From: Petrocella sp024636985
GTDB taxonomy: Bacteria > Bacillota > Clostridia > Lachnospirales > Vallitaleaceae
Assembly: GCA_024636985.1 (NCBI GenBank)
Contig: JAGXFY010000021.1
Coordinates: 1-64,000 of the forward strand
Reading direction: 5' to 3'
DNA length: 64,000 nucleotides
This document shows, one piece after another, positions 62,301 to 64,000 of the stretch. How positions within the stretch are numbered: position 1 is the first letter of the stretch; each line of letters begins with the position of its first letter. Both the position numbers and the translations under genes were made by a program. The notes below the pieces were generated by a model. It made no database searches, was not told where the DNA came from, and worked only from the letters and a program-made list of their open reading frames with translations.

Positions 62301-62470
62301 TGGTTAAAATATTTGAACTTCCACAAACCGTTTAACAACATAAAATAACCGGATTCTATTCTATCACCTTTCAGTACTTGACCTACACTATCAAAAGGTA
62401 TACTTGTCCCATGAGGATCTAAGGTATTCTTGCTTAATATATTCAAGTCTTTCCAATAATCTTTTACCAT
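59369..62470 (-). CDS. lacZ: Beta-galactosidase, GH2 family
   Basis: 1033 aa from the ATG at 62470 (GGAGG upstream), a normal LacZ length. The N-terminal sugar-binding domain (LWKFKYFNHPAYVPETYF, GYSQGSHMPSEFDITPYL), a central immunoglobulin-like domain, then the TIM barrel with the acid/base Glu in WSLGNESGYGSNH and the nucleophile Glu in FICEFIHSMGNSMG, and a C-terminal Bgal_small_N domain (DNDEKGWVGREDCPAG...RWYGRGPHESYSDKKESALVG in outline). No signal peptide, so it is cytosolic. It hydrolyses lactose or other beta-galactosides. No lactose permease is adjacent. Promoter at 62544-62572. Confidence 0.96.
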   Translation of the reverse strand: MVKDYWKDLNILSKNTLDPHGTSIPFDSVGQVLKGDRIESGYFMLLNGLWKFKYFNHPAYVPETYFMPEYDDALWDTLPVPSNWQLHGYDIPVYTNVAYPIPVDPPNIPEANPVGCYRRVFLVDSTWKDLKTVLHFGGVSIAFTVYVNGKEVGYSQGSHMPSEFDITPYLHIGENCLSVEVYKWAATSYIEDQDYWRMSGIFREVYLYATQKKHIKDYRIQSLLDVTYKNGILDVEIDTEGVDDHDAMTMVLALYETSTQLIWETSLDVMQGKAKQKHNIENVKTWNAETPNLYQMVISMKNNSGEVIDIRRQTVGFRSVQIQNGQVLVNGISVKFKGVNRHDTHPERGYAVTREDMLEDILLMKQHNINMVRSSHYPNDPYWYELCNLYGMYCMDEADLETHGFVRNEGIPNNGIGQALGINHLKEWEAAFVDRAKRMVQRDKNQPSILFWSLGNESGYGSNHDAMAAYIRSVDTTRPIHYESAGEATVVDMVSVMYPSVDTVIAEGERKDEKRPYFICEFIHSMGNSMGNQQEYFDAIYKYDRLVGGCIWEWADHGLSRQDEQKGSWFAYGGDFGDEPNDLKFCIDGMVYPDRRPHTGLLEFKQVIAPIKVTDIDGEKGIIKVENRYDFLDLTHINMHWELLEDGQVILKGSVDDLSILPHHAEHIHLPYNLEEIGEIECDYHLNTYFTSKKPMMFTDDIYEVYRHQIEIKASGLIANVRHNEKIYFSSEKENRFELVLTGKDFEIIFDKVYGVLSSIKIEGIETLEEGLTENFFRAPTDNDEKGWVGREDCPAGLWRKAGLDKLSRNVKSVEIKKSEHQVHIQVEANFAKTSEYIAFETTMNYYIQGNGRIDVAMATRPLLEIDMLPRIGVMFKMKSGFDQLRWYGRGPHESYSDKKESALVGIYQGRVDDQFEPYIIPQENGNKTDTRWQSLVDENGVGIMIVAKEHMDFSVMHYDLKNLVEATHTYELKQVPETLVMIDYGQSGLGNGSCGPDQLEAYKLKPKNTVFEFVILPIHKNKENEASLYRSL

Positions 62471-62543
62471 ATTAACCTCCATATTGATTGTTCTTGCTCA
62501 CTAATAATATAAGAATATTAAATCAATCATTTCTCTCAATACT

Positions 62544-62572
62544 ATTCTATACCCTTATTTTAACAGATTCAA
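62544..62572 (-). promoter_or_regulatory. Promoter of lacZ
   Basis: On the minus strand, -35 TTGAAT (62567-62572), a 17-bp spacer and -10 TAGAAT (62544-62549). An imperfect dyad TTCAATATA-AG-TATATTCAA (one mismatch) overlaps the -35 at about 62569-62588 and could be an operator. No clear cre site was seen. Confidence 0.6.
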
Positions 62573-62628
62573 TATAAGTATATTCAATTAGTGTATAATA
62601 ATTTTAAACATGTGTTCTATTATTGATT

Positions 62629-62680
62629 TCAAATAAGATAAAAGCTACCTCAATATTGAGGTAGCTTTTATCTTATTTGA
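62629..62680. terminator. 52-bp perfect palindrome (cutA terminator)
   Basis: A perfect 52-bp palindrome of two 26-base arms with no unpaired centre: outer TCAAATAAGATA, middle AAAGCTACCT, inner CAAT, then the mirror image. The minus-strand core AAAGCTACCTC/GAGGTAGCTTT followed by TATCTTATTT looks like a terminator for cutA, and it could act on both strands. Confidence 0.8.
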
Positions 62681-62745
62681 TACTATATATAGTTTATACA
62701 CTTCATGGTTGAAGTCTCAAAATTATGTTTCTCTAACCTACAACC

Positions 62746-63063
62746 TTACTTAGTGATAAAGTCTATCCAGTGTAGATACTCTTTTGAACCGTTTTCAATT
62801 GGTATAACAATGATCTCCGGTAGCTCATAAGAGTGCAAACCTTTAATGGTTCTTTCAACTTCTTCATATAAATGCTTTTTCGTCTTAATCATCAATCTTA
62901 TCTCTTCATCATGATGCAACTTATCATTATAAAAATAATGGCTATACTCCGTTGATGAATGTATACAGGCTGCAAGTTTTTCCTCAAGCAGTATTTTTGT
63001 AATATAATCTGCTTCACGATAATCTCTTGATGTTGTCATAATAATAATATAGCCATCTTCCAT
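62746..63063 (-). CDS. cutA: Divalent cation tolerance protein CutA1
   Basis: 105 aa. A trimeric ferredoxin-like fold protein: YIIIMTTSRDYREADYITKILLEEKLAACIHSS, then EIRLMIKTKKHLYEEVERTIKGLHSYELPEIIVIPIENGSKEYLHWI in outline. The (T/S)-C-N and HxYxxPEI motifs of the family are visible as AACI and HSYELPEI. It may bind copper or be a PII-like regulator; the role is still unclear in most bacteria. It is 50 bp after the wall hydrolase gene and ends at the 52-bp palindrome. Confidence 0.92.
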   Translation of the reverse strand: MEDGYIIIMTTSRDYREADYITKILLEEKLAACIHSSTEYSHYFYNDKLHHDEEIRLMIKTKKHLYEEVERTIKGLHSYELPEIIVIPIENGSKEYLHWIDFITK

Positions 63064-63113
63064 AAGTGCCTCCTCATTCTAAGCTTCTTACTTTATTGCC
63101 ATTCAACAGTTAC

Positions 63114-63938
63114 CTAGTAATAAAAATATTCTCCATTTATGATTCTATATAAATCACTGGATTTATTGGGGAAGGGTTTATGATTAAAAAACAAACTTTG
63201 ACCAATGTTATTGTGTCCGTCCAAAGCATTTTTTGCTGCTGCCCAACTCTCCAAATCCGGTTCTAATGTTAAAAAACTGTCTCGATGCGCCGGTGGAAAT
63301 TGCGTGGCATATTTCGTATCAAAAATAACCTCTTTGATTGACATCGGAAATCTACCGCTTTTTACTCTGTTTAAAACAACATTTGCAACTGCAAGTTTAG
63401 CCTCATAGCCTATGTTATAGGCTTCTGTTCGAACAATCCTTGCCAACCATAGAATATCCTCATAATTATACTGATTGGTTGCAATCAGCTCTTGGGATAC
63501 TTCGACTGATGGGTTGCTGATTGCTACTGTACGAATCAAAGGATTGTAGTTGACATCAAAAGCCAGTTCTTCTGCAATAATCCTTAGGGGTAACATCGTG
63601 CGGCCGTCAACAATAACCGGAGCTACACCCATCGTTTTTTCTACATCGTTAACCCAATAATTCATACTGTCAATCTTAAAGGTAATCGACTTCTCACCCA
63701 CGACAATCGTGGCACTTCTATCCTCTTCATTCCAAACCACTTCCTCAGTACCTAAGGCCTCTACCACCGTCCTAATCGGTACCATCGTTCGATCTTCTTC
63801 TATATATGGATTGCTGTCCATTTTAATGATCATGTCATTTACGCGAATATCTAGTTTCATCATGGCCGCTTCAGTGTTGTTCCCCATGCCTAGTAATATA
63901 AATAGTGCCATAGCGGTCGCTATTATACATTTCTGCAT
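63114..63938 (-). CDS. Cell wall hydrolase, copper amine oxidase-like N-terminal plus SleB-like domain
   Basis: 274 aa. A signal peptide (KCIIATAMALFILLGMGNN-TEA), a copper amine oxidase-like N-terminal domain (about residues 28-150: NPYIEEDRTMVPIRTVVEALGTEEVVW..., VIVDGRTMLPLRIIAEEL), common in clostridial surface proteins, and a C-terminal SleB/hydrolase_2 domain (LARIVRTEAYNIGYEAKLAVANVVLNRVKSGRFP with the catalytic Glu in TEA, YATQFPPAHRDSF, FFNHK). Probably cuts peptidoglycan glycan strands. A germination role is possible but unproven. GGGGTG lies before the ATG; no promoter could be judged near the window edge. Confidence 0.88.
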   Translation of the reverse strand: MQKCIIATAMALFILLGMGNNTEAAMMKLDIRVNDMIIKMDSNPYIEEDRTMVPIRTVVEALGTEEVVWNEEDRSATIVVGEKSITFKIDSMNYWVNDVEKTMGVAPVIVDGRTMLPLRIIAEELAFDVNYNPLIRTVAISNPSVEVSQELIATNQYNYEDILWLARIVRTEAYNIGYEAKLAVANVVLNRVKSGRFPMSIKEVIFDTKYATQFPPAHRDSFLTLEPDLESWAAAKNALDGHNNIGQSLFFNHKPFPNKSSDLYRIINGEYFYY

Positions 63939-64000
63939 TTTTTACACCCCATTTCGTTAATGATGCCTTTTTAATTCATGCTGTTGACTCAAACACGTTT

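Noticed and set aside
63939..64000. A sigma-G/sigma-K promoter before the SleB-like gene
   Set aside because: GCATG and CATCATTA are present but only 11 bp apart, too close for a sporulation sigma promoter.

Overview
The window reads as a chromosomal segment of a low-GC, Gram-positive anaerobe of class Clostridia. Supporting signs are the electron-bifurcating-type [FeFe] hydrogenase operon (hndABCD) with a Rex-type operator, a Firmicutes-style 16S rRNA leader, Bacillus-like strong ribosome-binding sites, YitT, LCP/TagA, CdaR and YcxB family genes, and AT-rich sequence. I cannot name the genus from sequence alone; a Lachnospirales/Vallitalea-like member is a guess. There is no phage, transposon, plasmid or CRISPR signature. 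This is a core-genome region.

Nearly everything, including the rRNA and tRNA genes, is on the minus strand, so the window should be read from right to left. The replication origin probably lies beyond the right-hand end. Only four genes are on the plus strand: an SDR reductase, a GGDEF-like protein, a TPR protein and a Dabb protein.

Layout from left to right. 1-660: 5' end of a 16S rRNA gene with two consensus promoters and two tRNA-Ser genes (GGA, UGA). 719-4447: small charged ORF, ispD, tsaD, a membrane-anchored unknown and rnz. 4679-11071: tkt, rimI, tsaB, tsaE, ycxB-like and tex. Three t6A genes (tsaB, tsaE, tsaD) are therefore close together. 11291-15527: aspartate-family operon ACT regulator, hom, PGM-fold predicted homoserine kinase and aspartokinase, from one good promoter. 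15574-20631: cheW, prfB with a programmed +1 frameshift, secA and hpf with a sigma-H-type promoter. 20640-21004: long intergenic stretch with co-oriented DnaA-box-like sequences. 21052-25714: hndABCD and Rex site. 25750-32896: PHP protein, uvrA, uvrB and ctp. 32959-35725: ftsE, ftsX and an EnvC-like M23 activator. 35854-38474: CdaR regulator and an orphan UgpC/MsmX-type sugar ATPase. 38737-43306: two LCP ligases, a small anchored protein, TagA and YitT. 43424-51392: SDR, argF, ppk, ppx, GGDEF-like and TPR genes. 51391-55886: TrmH-type methyltransferase, KtrA/KtrB, Dabb and ilvE. 55884-59245: GntR/ABC operon with a palindromic operator over its promoter. 59369-63938: lacZ, cutA and a SleB-like hydrolase.

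The cell appears to ferment and dispose of reductant as H2 under NADH/NAD control, makes its own Asp-family and branched-chain amino acids and MEP isoprenoids, and builds a thick wall with teichoic-acid-like polymers. No wholly new system stands out. The more unusual items are regulatory or structural: the Rex operator placed in the hnd promoter spacer, the sigma-H promoter of hpf, the DnaA-box cluster, a 45-bp dispersed double-hairpin repeat next to two promoters, a 52-bp perfect palindrome, and a degenerate GGDEF protein paired with a TPR membrane protein.
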